From NCBI GenBank assembly GCA_030601885.1, contig JAUWAU010000007.1, forward strand, positions 182,664 through 246,663: a stretch of 64,000 nt of DNA, written 5' to 3'. A program made the position numbers and the translations under genes. Within the stretch, counting starts at the first letter, position 1. Each line of letters begins with the position of its first letter. The notes under the pieces were generated by a model that made no database searches, had not been told where the DNA came from, and saw only the letters and a list, made by a program, of their open reading frames with translations. Of this stretch, positions 24,725 to 33,555 are shown piece by piece. Source of the DNA: Armatimonadota bacterium (GTDB taxonomy: Bacteria > Armatimonadota > Zipacnadia > JAUWAU01).

Positions 24725-27700
24725 CTATGGGGCCTCGAGCGTGCGCATGATTGCCGCAAGCTCTGCGTTGTCTATGCCCCACATGGAGGCCACGATGCTG
24801 CCTATCTCCGCCTCGAGCGCCGCTACCCTTTCGGCCTCGCCCTTGGGGGCAGCTGCATGACATTCGCGGGATAGTTCTGACAACCGCGCGTGTTGACCTT
24901 CCGAGCCGCAGAACCTTTGGATAGGCAAATGGTGCAGGATGGCCGTGGATATGGACGTTTGTAGGGCGAGACATGCTGCGATCGCCCGAGCCGGCCCCGA
25001 GGCAAGGCACGCACAGACGTAGTGCGCCTCCTGATCATCCTCCGCAGGAATCACCAGCAGCTTGTGGTCGGGCAGTATGGGCTTACTGCCCAGGAGATCG
25101 TGCTCGTGTTCAGCGATGACGCAACACGTCAGAGTCCGAGCCTGTTCCCGGTAGACGACTTTGGCGGGGGCGAGCAGGTGGGGCCCAACCCCCTGGATGG
25201 AGTAGAACGGATCGAGGTGGGCAAACTTGGGCCGTCGTTGGGCGAAGGCCGACCTGAACGTGTGCAGGTACTTGTAGGCGCCGGGGTACTTGCGCTTCAA
25301 GGTCGCCTCCGCTATGCCCTTCCGCGCGACGGGATCCTGAACGAGCAGCATCACTTGCGAGGGCGTCCCCTCCCACTGGCGGACGTCGCGCCCTCGCAGC
25401 AGAGGGTAGAGGAGCTCTCGCTCGACAGCGAGAGTGACCCTTCGCAGTTCGCGGCGTCCCAACTCGGGCTGGCTGGCAACGAGCATGCATCCAGGCCCGG
25501 CCGGCCCAATGGGTCTGACCCAGAACACCCCCGTGTATCCAAGGCTATCGCATCCCGCATATGCCTGGTACTCGGCGGGCCCCGTAATCCGTTCCACGAA
25601 CTCGAGTTCCCTCGGTCGTGTGAGCCAGGGCGCGTTGATATCGCGTCCCGCTGGGCTGGCGATGTTTTGGCACCGCTCAGTTCTCGTAAGCACATCGTTC
25701 AGCGACAGGCTAGCGTGGAGATCCCCCCCGACCTTGCGCCACACCGTGTACGGCACGGGGTATTCGGTCCCCTCGCCGACTCGCACGGCGATCGTGCTCG
25801 TGCGGTTGTGGACGCCAGGAAAGGGCCGGAAGGACGACATGTCGTGGACGGAGAGTACTCGAAGGCGTGGCCCGTTTCTTCCGATCCGGAAGCGGCGGAA
25901 GCCGGCCCCAGCCCCCTTGGTCTTGAACACCGTCTGGGTGATCACGAATCCGAGGAGTCCGGTCGGTTTCAGGTACTGGTCGCAGCACGCGTAAAGGAAC
26001 AACATGGAGAAGTCCTTCTTGCTGCCGCTGATGCGCGCTTCGTAGCCGGAGACGGTGAAGAGCCCGTACTTCTGCCAGATCGACTTCGTCTCGTCGCGGT
26101 ATTCCGTCGGAAGATTCTCCCAATTGACCCACGGTGGATTGCCCGCCACATAGTCGACGCGCTCGACGAACAGAGGGGCGAACGCGTTCTTGATGATCCT
26201 CGCCCAGATGCCGTTCTTGTTTTCGGCGTCCAGACGGCGTAGAGCCTCGTAGAGGTTCACGTGGACGTCTTCGTCGTCGAGCGGAATCCCTTCGTCGCGG
26301 CAGCGTTGGATGAACTCGTGTGCCTCGTAGTCCGTGTTGACCGCGTGTTCCAGCAGTTCAACGTATCGCCCCACCAACTCCCTGCTCCGGGCAATCTCGG
26401 ACGGCACCAGGAAGCTGTGGGCAGTGGTCCTGAGTTTGAGTGCCCTGCCCAGGCGTCGGGTGGTCAGCAGATCGCCTCCGTAGTCGGAGGGTGTAAGGAT
26501 TGAGTCGCAAAGATAGACCGGGATCTCGACCCGATCAACGTGCGTGAGCAGCCCCCGCAGCGCGATCAGGTAGTTGGTGCGCGCCGCCATGACCGCGAGG
26601 GGATTCAGATCGAAGCCGATGACGTTGTCGAGGATCTTCCTGCACAACTCGGCCTCAGAGTAATGACACTCCTCCCGGTGCTCGTCGTACCATCGTCGGA
26701 TGCGATTGATGGCCAGCACGAGAAAGGTCCCAGAGCCGCATGCTGGATCGAGGAGCCGCTTGTCGGGATCGCCCTCATATCCGACCTCATTGAGTACGTG
26801 CTCGGCGAGCCAGTCGGGGGTGTAGTACTCGCCGAGATCATGTCGCACTGACTTGGGGAGCAGTTCCTGGTACAGCTTCTTGAGCAGATCCCGGGTCTCC
26901 GTCGGTTCCTCTGACATGGTGCCCGGGTTGTAAGCGTCCAGCCGCGCAACCATGTCGCGAATGGCCTTCTCGACCTGGGGATTCCACGCCGACACGTACC
27001 ATGAGAAGAGGTCGCCCTCGAGGAAGTTGGTGATCCTGAGGCGCCGGAAGATGCTGCCGTCCTCGAGATCTGCCAACTGGTCGCGGAATGCCCTGGACGT
27101 GGGCGCGTTGACAAGTGCCTGCAGTGGCGACGGCAGCCTGTGGAAGAAGGCGGTGATCTCGTTGGCGAGCAGCTTCATGAAGATGGCGTAATACGTGTGC
27201 AGGGCGAAGAGGAGAGCGGCGGGGCGAGGCCTTCGGCCGGCTCCGTAGAACTGCGCCAACTTGATGACCTTGCTGGACAGGGAGCTCAGGTCGTAGCCGC
27301 ATACCTCCCCAAACAGCATCTCCCATTGCCTGAAGAAGACCTGCGCCTTCGGATCGTCTGTTTCAGAGATCGTCGCGTAGAACGCCCTGATACCCTTCTC
27401 AGCCAGCGGGCTTTCCGCACCAAAGTCGCCGGCGAGGTACTCGGCTCTGAAGGGCCTGCCGGCCTGGCCGAGGTTAAAGAGGGCCCAGAGGAACCGCTCG
27501 CAGGAGTACTTGTCTACGGGAACCGGCTCTTGGTCGGTCCATTTGTCGTCCCGGTAGCGCAGGAAGATGAAGTAGCAGCCGTCTACCGCGACGCCCAGCA
27601 TGGTGTTCAGCGGGCGGCCCAACTCCCTTTTGGCGTCCTGAAACCGTCTCTTGAGCTGCCGCAGTACCTGCTTGTTGCCTGCAGCATCGCGGCTTCCGGC

Positions 27701-27958
27701 CAGCTTGCCGGGTCGCTTGTACTCAATGATGACGCAGTCGTATACGGAGTCGGGGCGCCCCGTGCCCAGCGTGACTTCGTGGCGACCCCTGAGATCGATT
27801 CCGGCCTCCCTCTTGAGTTGCTCGAGTGCCTTCTCCACCTCGATTCGGAGGTCTTCCTCGCTCTCGGCCCAGTCAGCAGCCTGCCTAATCTGGTCGGCCA
27901 CGATGACGGCCTGGTTTTGGATTAGCTCGTCCAGGGACTCGGGCAGTTGTCGTCGCAT
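24725..27958 (-). CDS. PD-(D/E)XK nuclease / adenine-N6 methylase fusion (Eco57I/DrmMI-like)
   Basis: 1077 residues. An N-terminal PD-(D/E)XK-type motif (P69-D70 ... E79-Y80-K81, RPDSVYDCVIIEYKRPG) suggests a nuclease domain. The gamma-class N6-adenine methyltransferase follows, with motif I DPACGSG (404-410) and motif IV NPPW (607-610). The C-terminal ~400 residues should contain the target-recognition region. The frame is open to 28633, but the ATG at 27958 is two bases after the purN stop and is preceded by GGAGTGG. The architecture fits type IIG/ISP-like restriction or the DISARM class 1 methylase. The partner helicase is downstream. Whether the nuclease is active cannot be told. Confidence 0.8.
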   Translation of the reverse strand: MRRQLPESLDELIQNQAVIVADQIRQAADWAESEEDLRIEVEKALEQLKREAGIDLRGRHEVTLGTGRPDSVYDCVIIEYKRPGKLAGSRDAAGNKQVLRQLKRRFQDAKRELGRPLNTMLGVAVDGCYFIFLRYRDDKWTDQEPVPVDKYSCERFLWALFNLGQAGRPFRAEYLAGDFGAESPLAEKGIRAFYATISETDDPKAQVFFRQWEMLFGEVCGYDLSSLSSKVIKLAQFYGAGRRPRPAALLFALHTYYAIFMKLLANEITAFFHRLPSPLQALVNAPTSRAFRDQLADLEDGSIFRRLRITNFLEGDLFSWYVSAWNPQVEKAIRDMVARLDAYNPGTMSEEPTETRDLLKKLYQELLPKSVRHDLGEYYTPDWLAEHVLNEVGYEGDPDKRLLDPACGSGTFLVLAINRIRRWYDEHREECHYSEAELCRKILDNVIGFDLNPLAVMAARTNYLIALRGLLTHVDRVEIPVYLCDSILTPSDYGGDLLTTRRLGRALKLRTTAHSFLVPSEIARSRELVGRYVELLEHAVNTDYEAHEFIQRCRDEGIPLDDEDVHVNLYEALRRLDAENKNGIWARIIKNAFAPLFVERVDYVAGNPPWVNWENLPTEYRDETKSIWQKYGLFTVSGYEARISGSKKDFSMLFLYACCDQYLKPTGLLGFVITQTVFKTKGAGAGFRRFRIGRNGPRLRVLSVHDMSSFRPFPGVHNRTSTIAVRVGEGTEYPVPYTVWRKVGGDLHASLSLNDVLTRTERCQNIASPAGRDINAPWLTRPRELEFVERITGPAEYQAYAGCDSLGYTGVFWVRPIGPAGPGCMLVASQPELGRRELRRVTLAVERELLYPLLRGRDVRQWEGTPSQVMLLVQDPVARKGIAEATLKRKYPGAYKYLHTFRSAFAQRRPKFAHLDPFYSIQGVGPHLLAPAKVVYREQARTLTCCVIAEHEHDLLGSKPILPDHKLLVIPAEDDQEAHYVCACLASGPARAIAACLALQTSISTAILHHLPIQRFCGSEGQHARLSELSRECHAAAPKGEAERVAALEAEIGSIVASMWGIDNAELAAIMRTLEAP

Positions 27959-27960
27959 CG

Positions 27961-28614
27961 CTAGCCACTCCGCGCTCGGGCCGGCACGGCCTGTCTCTGC
28001 GGCAGCACCCTCGCCCGCCGATCTTCGATCTTCAGGCGCCCCTGGGCGAAGAGGTGGACGGCCTGCGGGTAGATCTTGTGCTCCTGCTCCAGGATACGGG
28101 CGGAGAGGGTATCCTCCGTGTCGTCCTCCTCGACCGGGACGGTGGCCTGGATGATGATGGCGCCTGCGTCCACGTCCGCGCTCACGAAATGCACCGTGCA
28201 GCCGCTCCACTTCACCCCGTAGTCGAGGGCTTGCTTCTGGCCGTGGAGGCCGGGGAAGGAGGGCAGGAGGGCCGGGTGGATGTTGATGATGCGATCCGGG
28301 AAGGCGTCCAGGAGCGTCTCGTGCACGACGCGCATGTAGCCGGCCAGACACACGAGATCGACGTCGTGCTCGCGAAGGCAATCCACCATCTTCTGCTCGA
28401 TCTCGGGCTCCATCTTGGTCTTGTACTGGCCGGGGGCGATGTAGACGGCGTCGATGCCGTGCTTGCGGGCGCGCTCGAGGGCCACGGCGTCCTCGTTGTC
28501 GCTGATGACCACGGCGACGTCGGCGTCTATGGTGCCGGCTTCGCTGGCGTCGATGATTGACTGGAGGTTCGACCCGCGGCCGGAGGCCAGGACGCCTACG
28601 TTGATGCGGCGCAT
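27961..28614 (-). CDS. purN: Phosphoribosylglycinamide formyltransferase
   Basis: 217 residues. It transfers formyl from N10-formyl-THF to GAR in purine synthesis. INVGVLASGRGSNLQSII, MVDCLREHDVDLVCLAGYMR, NIHPALLPSFPGLHG and GCTVHFVSADVDAGAIIIQ are the classical motifs, with the catalytic Asn-His-Asp set. The ATG at 28614 follows GGGAGG; the in-frame start at 28665 lacks this. It is the last purine gene of the run and is followed directly by the methylase gene. Confidence 0.95.
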   Translation of the reverse strand: MRRINVGVLASGRGSNLQSIIDASEAGTIDADVAVVISDNEDAVALERARKHGIDAVYIAPGQYKTKMEPEIEQKMVDCLREHDVDLVCLAGYMRVVHETLLDAFPDRIINIHPALLPSFPGLHGQKQALDYGVKWSGCTVHFVSADVDAGAIIIQATVPVEEDDTEDTLSARILEQEHKIYPQAVHLFAQGRLKIEDRRARVLPQRQAVPARARSG

Positions 28615-28715
28615 TGGGATGCCTCCCTCCCAAAGGCAGTGGTTAGCCAAAGACAACGGCGGCAAGGCCAGGCACTGAGGCCCTTGGGTCCTTGAGGACC
28701 TCCGGTTCTCTCGCC

Positions 28716-30131
28716 TTACAACGGCTGGGCTTCGAGGGCGAGTTTGCCGGTCCGCACGTCCTTGGGGATGTCGATCGGATACCGGTTGTTAAAACACGCA
28801 AGGCAGAAGTTGCTGCGGGACAATCCGACGGCCTCAATGAGCCCGTTGATGCTCAGATAGCCGATGGAGTCAGCGCCCAGTTGCTCGCCAATGTCGGGCA
28901 CGCGCATCCGGTGGGCAATGAACTGATCCTGCGTATCCATGTCGATGCCGTAGAAGCACGGGTATCGCAGCGGCGGCGAGCTGATGCGGAGGTGCACCTC
29001 TTTGGCGCCGGCCTCGCGCACCATGCCGACGAGCTGCTTGGTCGTCGTGCCACGGACGATGCTATCATCGACGAGGACCACTCGCCGGCCCTCGACCGCT
29101 TCGCGCAGGGGGCTGAACTTCATGCGGACACTCTCATCCCGGTCGCTCTGCTCGGGCTGGATGAAGGTGCGCAGGATGTAGCGGTTCTTTATGAGCGCCT
29201 CCCCGAAGGGCACTTTCGAGGCTTCTGCGAAGCCGATGGCGTGCGGAACACCACTCTCGGGTACCGGCACGATGATGTCGGCGTCGCATGGATGCTCGCG
29301 GGCGAGCACGTGGCCCATGCGTTTGCGCGCGATGTAGATCGACTTGCCGTAGATCAGGCTGTCGGGCCGAGCGAAATAGATGAACTCGAAGATGCAGCAC
29401 GCCCGGCGCGCCACCGGCATGGCCTGGATTTCGGTCATGCCGCTCTGATCGATGACGACGATCTCGCCGGGCTGCACCTCGCGCACAAGTTTGGCTTGTA
29501 GGACGGGCAGTGCGCACGTCTCCGAGGCCAGCACATAGCCGCCCGACTCCAGCCGACCGATGCACAGCGGGCGCACGCCCCACGGGTCGCGAAAGCCGAT
29601 GAGCTTGTCCCGCGTGAGCAGCGTGATGGAATAGGCGCCCTGCAGACGCTGCATCGCGTCGCCGATGGCATCCTCCAACGCCCGGCCATTGCTGAGCTCG
29701 CCGATGGTGACCGCGATCAGCTCGGTATCCGTAGTCGTCTCGAACTGGCGCCCGTTGTCGCGGAGCGCCTCGCGCAGGCTGAGAGAGTTGACCAAGTTTC
29801 CGTTGTGGCCGAGAGCGAACTGGCCCTGCTCGGAGTCGCCGGTGAGCGGCTGGGCATTCCTGATGCTCCGAGTGCCCGTCGTGGAGTAGCGCACGTGCCC
29901 GATGGCGATGTCGCCCTGCAGTTCCTCGAGTTGACGCTCATCGTTGAACACGCCCTGGACGAGGCCCATGTCCTTGTGTATACGAAGCTGCCGGCCGTCG
30001 GCGGCAGCGATACCGGCACTCTCCTGACCGCGATGCTGGAGGGTGAAGAGCCCGAAGTAGGCGAGGCGAGCCACATCCTGTCCGGGCGCGTGGACGCCCA
30101 GCACGCCGCAGGCGTCGCGCCACGGTCGCAT
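28716..30131 (-). CDS. purF: Amidophosphoribosyltransferase
   Basis: 471 residues from the ATG at 30131. It makes phosphoribosylamine from PRPP and glutamine. The first residues MRPWRDACGVLGV give a short propeptide before the N-terminal nucleophile cysteine. GLFTLQHRGQESAGI, GHVRYSTTG and GHNGNLVN form the glutaminase domain, and VVLVDDSIVRGTT is the PRPP loop. Cysteines near the C-terminus (CFYGID, NFCLACFNNRYP) fit the Fe-S class typified by Bacillus. The start lacks a Shine-Dalgarno sequence because a palindromic element occupies the purE-purF gap. The frame is also open through that element to 30242. Confidence 0.95.
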   Translation of the reverse strand: MRPWRDACGVLGVHAPGQDVARLAYFGLFTLQHRGQESAGIAAADGRQLRIHKDMGLVQGVFNDERQLEELQGDIAIGHVRYSTTGTRSIRNAQPLTGDSEQGQFALGHNGNLVNSLSLREALRDNGRQFETTTDTELIAVTIGELSNGRALEDAIGDAMQRLQGAYSITLLTRDKLIGFRDPWGVRPLCIGRLESGGYVLASETCALPVLQAKLVREVQPGEIVVIDQSGMTEIQAMPVARRACCIFEFIYFARPDSLIYGKSIYIARKRMGHVLAREHPCDADIIVPVPESGVPHAIGFAEASKVPFGEALIKNRYILRTFIQPEQSDRDESVRMKFSPLREAVEGRRVVLVDDSIVRGTTTKQLVGMVREAGAKEVHLRISSPPLRYPCFYGIDMDTQDQFIAHRMRVPDIGEQLGADSIGYLSINGLIEAVGLSRSNFCLACFNNRYPIDIPKDVRTGKLALEAQPL

Positions 30132-30143
30132 AGGAAAATGGGG

Positions 30144-30245
30144 AAAATGGGGACAGTCACCTATTCCTCGAGGCGCAGTCACCCGTCCAGTTTGCTCGTT
30201 CCTGCATCTCGTCCTCGTGTAGGAATAGGTGACTGTCCCCATTTT
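30144..30245. repeat. 102-bp element with 25-bp perfect inverted ends between purE and purF
   Basis: AAAATGGGGACAGTCACCTA at the left end (30144-30168) recurs as its reverse complement at 30221-30245 over 25 identical bases. The element begins right after the purE stop codon and ends ~12 bases before the purF ATG. Its length, 34 codons, leaves the upstream purF frame open. GGGGACAGTCACC-type palindromes are a known class of short interspersed repeats linked to IS200-like transposases. Confidence 0.8.
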
Positions 30246-30755
30246 CTAATCCTCATCGTCCGCGCCGGTCGCGCTGGTGAAGCCGTACTTACGCGTCTTG
30301 CGTTCGACTTCCGTTGCCAGCTCCTCCTTGTATTCGCGGAGCCGTTGTCGCAGCTTTGGATCGTCCGTGGCCGCTATTTGCATTGCCAGCAGCGCCGCAT
30401 TCTTGGCAGCATTGATCCCCACGGTCGCCACCGGAACGCCGCTGGGCATCTGCACGATCGAATAGAGCGCATCGATGCCCTCGAGCGGCGATGCATCTAT
30501 CGGCACCCCGATGACGGGCAGGACGGTATGCGCCGCAATGACGCCGGGCAGGTGGGCCGCGCACCCCGCGGCTGCGATGATGGCCGTCAGCCCCCGCTCC
30601 TCAGCGCTCTGGGCGTACTCCGTGACCAGTTTCGGGCTGCGGTGAGCAGAGCGCACCTCCAGCTCGAAGGGCACGTCGAACTCCCTCAGGAGCTCGGTGG
30701 CCGGCTCCATGGTTGGTAGATCGGACTCGCTGCCGACGACTATGCCGATACGCAC
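30246..30755 (-). CDS. purE: N5-carboxyaminoimidazole ribonucleotide mutase
   Basis: 169 residues. It moves the carboxyl group of N5-CAIR to give CAIR. VGSESDLPTM, EVRSAHRSP, AAGCAAHLPGVIAAHT and PVIGVPIDASPLEGIDAL are class I PurE motifs, with the catalytic His in AHRSP. Two motif positions differ from the common form (AHRSP for AHRTP, AGCAAH for AGGAAH). No PurK is visible in the window. GTG start. Its stop codon directly abuts the palindromic element. Confidence 0.94.
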   Translation of the reverse strand: MRIGIVVGSESDLPTMEPATELLREFDVPFELEVRSAHRSPKLVTEYAQSAEERGLTAIIAAAGCAAHLPGVIAAHTVLPVIGVPIDASPLEGIDALYSIVQMPSGVPVATVGINAAKNAALLAMQIAATDDPKLRQRLREYKEELATEVERKTRKYGFTSATGADDED

Positions 30756-30794
30756 TAGCGTCCCTCCGGAGGCAGATTGAACCCAGTGCTTCCT

Positions 30795-32063
30795 CTAGGC
30801 CAGCGCTCGGCTCCCAATGTCCCGCCTGAAGTGCGCGCCGTCGAAGTGTATGCAATCCACGGCGGCGTACGCTCGCCGGATCGCCTCATCGAAGGTGTCC
30901 CCGAGCGCGGTGACACCAAGCACGCGCCCTCCGTTGGTCACCAGTTTTCCATTGCGATGGGCCGTGCCCGCGTGGAATACCACGACATCTTCTTGCGCGG
31001 CCACTTCGTCGGCCCCGCTGATAGGCAGCCCATTCTCGTAGCTCCCCGGATAGCCGCCGGAGGCCATCACAACGCAGACGCACTTGCGATCGCTCCACTG
31101 CACATCGTATTCCTCGAGCCCACCCTCGGCGGTGGCCAGCAAGATGTCTGCCAGGTCCGACTCGAGCAGGGGCAGCACTACCTGGCTCTCCGGGTCTCCG
31201 AACCGACAATTGTACTCCAGCATCTTCGGCCCGTCGTCGGTCAGGATGAGGCCGCCGTACAGAACGCCCTTGTACGGCGTTCCCTCCTGCGCCATGGCGT
31301 CGATTGTCGGCTCGATGAGGCCGGTGATGATCTGATCGAAGAGGTCGGCATCGACGGCCGGCACGGAGGCATAGCAGCCCATGCCGCCGGTATTTGGGCC
31401 GCGGTCGCCATCCAACGCGCGCTTGTGGTCCTGGGAGGGCACCATAGGCACCACATGCGCGCCGTCGGTGAAGACCTTGATAGAACACTCTGGCCCGACG
31501 AGGCACTCTTCAATAACGACGCGGCTGCCGGCATCACCATGGATACGCTCCACCATGGTCTGCTCTATGGCCTCCAGCGCCTGCTCTACCTGCTGGGCGA
31601 CAACGACGCCCTTTCCGGCAGCGTCGCCATCGGCCTTCACGACGATGGGTGCGCCGACGGATTCGACGTAGCGCCTGGCCTCGTCGGCACGGTCGAACAC
31701 CGCAAACTTGGCCGATGCGACGCCGTACTTCTCCATCAGTCCGTCGGCGAACGCTTTGCTGCCCTCGAGGCGCGCCGCCGCGGCGCTCGGGCCGAAGATG
31801 GGCAGTCCGCGCCGTTCGAACTCGTCCACGATGCCGTGTATGAGGGCCCGTTCCGGCCCCACCACCGTCAGATCGATCCGCCGCTCGCGGGCGAATGTGG
31901 CCAGAGAGTCGATGTCCTCGGCATCAATATCCACACACTCGGCCAACGCGGAGATGCCCGCGTTGCCGGGGGCGCAATAGATCTTGTCCCCGTTCCTGCC
32001 GGCAGTCAGCTTCCACACCAGGGCGTGCTCTCGGCCACCGGAGCCCACAACGAGTAGCTTCAT
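30795..32063 (-). CDS. purD: Phosphoribosylamine-glycine ligase
   Basis: 422 residues. It makes GAR from phosphoribosylamine, glycine and ATP. LLVVGSGGREHALVWKL opens the N-domain. The ATP-grasp features are IVVKADGDAAGKGVVVA, PNTGGMGCYASVP and MLEYNCRFGDPE, where the usual form is EFNxRFGDPE. The ATG at 32063 is chosen because the frame upstream is dnaB read in another frame. It is 20 bases downstream of dnaB and 40 bases upstream of purE. Confidence 0.94.
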   Translation of the reverse strand: MKLLVVGSGGREHALVWKLTAGRNGDKIYCAPGNAGISALAECVDIDAEDIDSLATFARERRIDLTVVGPERALIHGIVDEFERRGLPIFGPSAAAARLEGSKAFADGLMEKYGVASAKFAVFDRADEARRYVESVGAPIVVKADGDAAGKGVVVAQQVEQALEAIEQTMVERIHGDAGSRVVIEECLVGPECSIKVFTDGAHVVPMVPSQDHKRALDGDRGPNTGGMGCYASVPAVDADLFDQIITGLIEPTIDAMAQEGTPYKGVLYGGLILTDDGPKMLEYNCRFGDPESQVVLPLLESDLADILLATAEGGLEEYDVQWSDRKCVCVVMASGGYPGSYENGLPISGADEVAAQEDVVVFHAGTAHRNGKLVTNGGRVLGVTALGDTFDEAIRRAYAAVDCIHFDGAHFRRDIGSRALA

Positions 32064-32082
32064 AAGCTGCTGTGTCGTCCTT

Positions 32083-33555
32083 TCACGCACCGGCCGTCGC
32101 GGCCGACGGCTCGTGACCGGCATATTGGGGTGCTTCGTTTTGGAAGACGCGGTACTTGTCCAAGAAGCGCACGTGGACCGTACCGATGGGGCCGCCACGA
32201 TGCTTGGAGATAATGATCTCGGCGCGATCACCCTCGACGCCGGTGTCGGCAGCGGCCGGGACCGGCTGGCCCGATTTGGCAGCGGCCGTCGCCACCTGAC
32301 CGCCTTGGAACGAGCGCTTGCGCTCGTAGTAGCTGGCACGATAGATGAAGGCGACGATGTCGGCCTCAGCCTCGATGTTCCCGCTCTCGGCCAAGTCGGA
32401 AAGGATCGGTCGCTTGTCCTCGCGGCGCTCGACGGCGCGGCTGAGCTGTGACACGGCCACCACCGGCACGTCAAGCTCTCGGGCCATGCCCTTGAGCGAC
32501 CGGGCTATCATGGAGATCTCGTGGTAGCGGCTCTCCGGCGAACGTTCGCCCCGCGCCAGTTGCAGATAGTCCAGGATGAGGAGCCGAACGTCGTGCTCGG
32601 CATTGATGCGGCGGGCCTTCGCGCGCATCTCCAGCACGGAGATGGCCGGGCTATCGTCAATGAAGATGGGGGCCTCCGCCAGCCGGGCGGCCGCATCGCC
32701 AATTCGCTGCCAGTCCTGATCCCGAAGCTGCTCCGCCCGTCGGACGCGCCACGAATCGACGCGAGCAAGTGAGCATAGCAGCCCCTCGGCGAGCTGTTCC
32801 TTGGACATCTCCAGGCTGAATATGCCCACCGGAACGTTCAGGTTCACGGCCGCGTGGAGCGCGAAGTTGTTCACCGCCAGCGACGTTTTGCCCATCGAGG
32901 GGCGCCCGGCGATGATTATCAGATTGGAGCGCTGCAGCCCGGCGGTCCTTTCGTCGAAGAGGTCAATGCCCGTTGGGATGCCGGTCACGGACTCGCCCGT
33001 GTTGTAGCGTTCATCCATGACGTCGAAGGTGGCTTTGATGACGGGTTTGATCTCGACAAAGTCGCGTTCGATGCGCCGCTGCGCGACGTCGAAGATGATG
33101 CGCTCCGCCTGATCCACCGCGTCGTCCACGTCCGAGGGGTTGGAATAGCCGATAGCCCCGATCTCCGCGCCGGCGCTAATGAGCCGGCGTAGAGCTGCCT
33201 TCTCTGCGACTATCTTCGCATATCGTACAACGTGTGCTGCCGTCGGTGTTTCGCGAATGAGGGCCGCCAGATAGGCGGGCCCGCCAACGGCGTCCAGCTT
33301 CTCCAGGCGCCGCAGCTCCGCGCTGACGGTGACGATATCCACCGGCTCCTCGCGCTCGTGGACGGCGCCGATGGCCTTGAAGATGACTCTGTGGGCCTCG
33401 CGGTAGAAGTCCTCCGCAGCCACCGCGGCGAGGGCGCGTGTGGCGGCGCCGGGCTCCACCAGCATGGCGCCGAGCGTTGCTTGCTCTGCGTGCAGATCCT
33501 GTGGGGGAAGCTCCACGGCTTCTGTGTCTCGTACCGCCTCCGATGCCACTGTCAT
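32083..33555 (-). CDS. dnaB: Replicative DNA helicase DnaB
   Basis: 490 residues. The N-terminal domain (LPPQDLHAEQATLGAMLVEP) binds primase. The RecA-like C-domain has Walker A AGRPSMGKTS, LILDYLQLARG, VVAVSQLSRAVERREDKRP, LSDLAESGNIEAEADIV and a C-terminal ISKHRGGPIGTV. No intein is seen. The start overlaps the rplI stop as ATGA, the familiar rplI-dnaB coupling. Confidence 0.96.
   Translation of the reverse strand: MTVASEAVRDTEAVELPPQDLHAEQATLGAMLVEPGAATRALAAVAAEDFYREAHRVIFKAIGAVHEREEPVDIVTVSAELRRLEKLDAVGGPAYLAALIRETPTAAHVVRYAKIVAEKAALRRLISAGAEIGAIGYSNPSDVDDAVDQAERIIFDVAQRRIERDFVEIKPVIKATFDVMDERYNTGESVTGIPTGIDLFDERTAGLQRSNLIIIAGRPSMGKTSLAVNNFALHAAVNLNVPVGIFSLEMSKEQLAEGLLCSLARVDSWRVRRAEQLRDQDWQRIGDAAARLAEAPIFIDDSPAISVLEMRAKARRINAEHDVRLLILDYLQLARGERSPESRYHEISMIARSLKGMARELDVPVVAVSQLSRAVERREDKRPILSDLAESGNIEAEADIVAFIYRASYYERKRSFQGGQVATAAAKSGQPVPAAADTGVEGDRAEIIISKHRGGPIGTVHVRFLDKYRVFQNEAPQYAGHEPSAATAGA

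Noticed and set aside
21200..27960. Integrative island at the tRNA-Lys gene
   Set aside because: The helicase-methylase pair ends next to the tRNA cluster, but I found no integrase and no direct repeat of the tRNA 3' end.
27959..28633. N-terminal extension of the methylase frame across purN
   Set aside because: Those codons are purN read in another frame; the ATG at 27958 has a ribosome-binding site and starts the homologous part.
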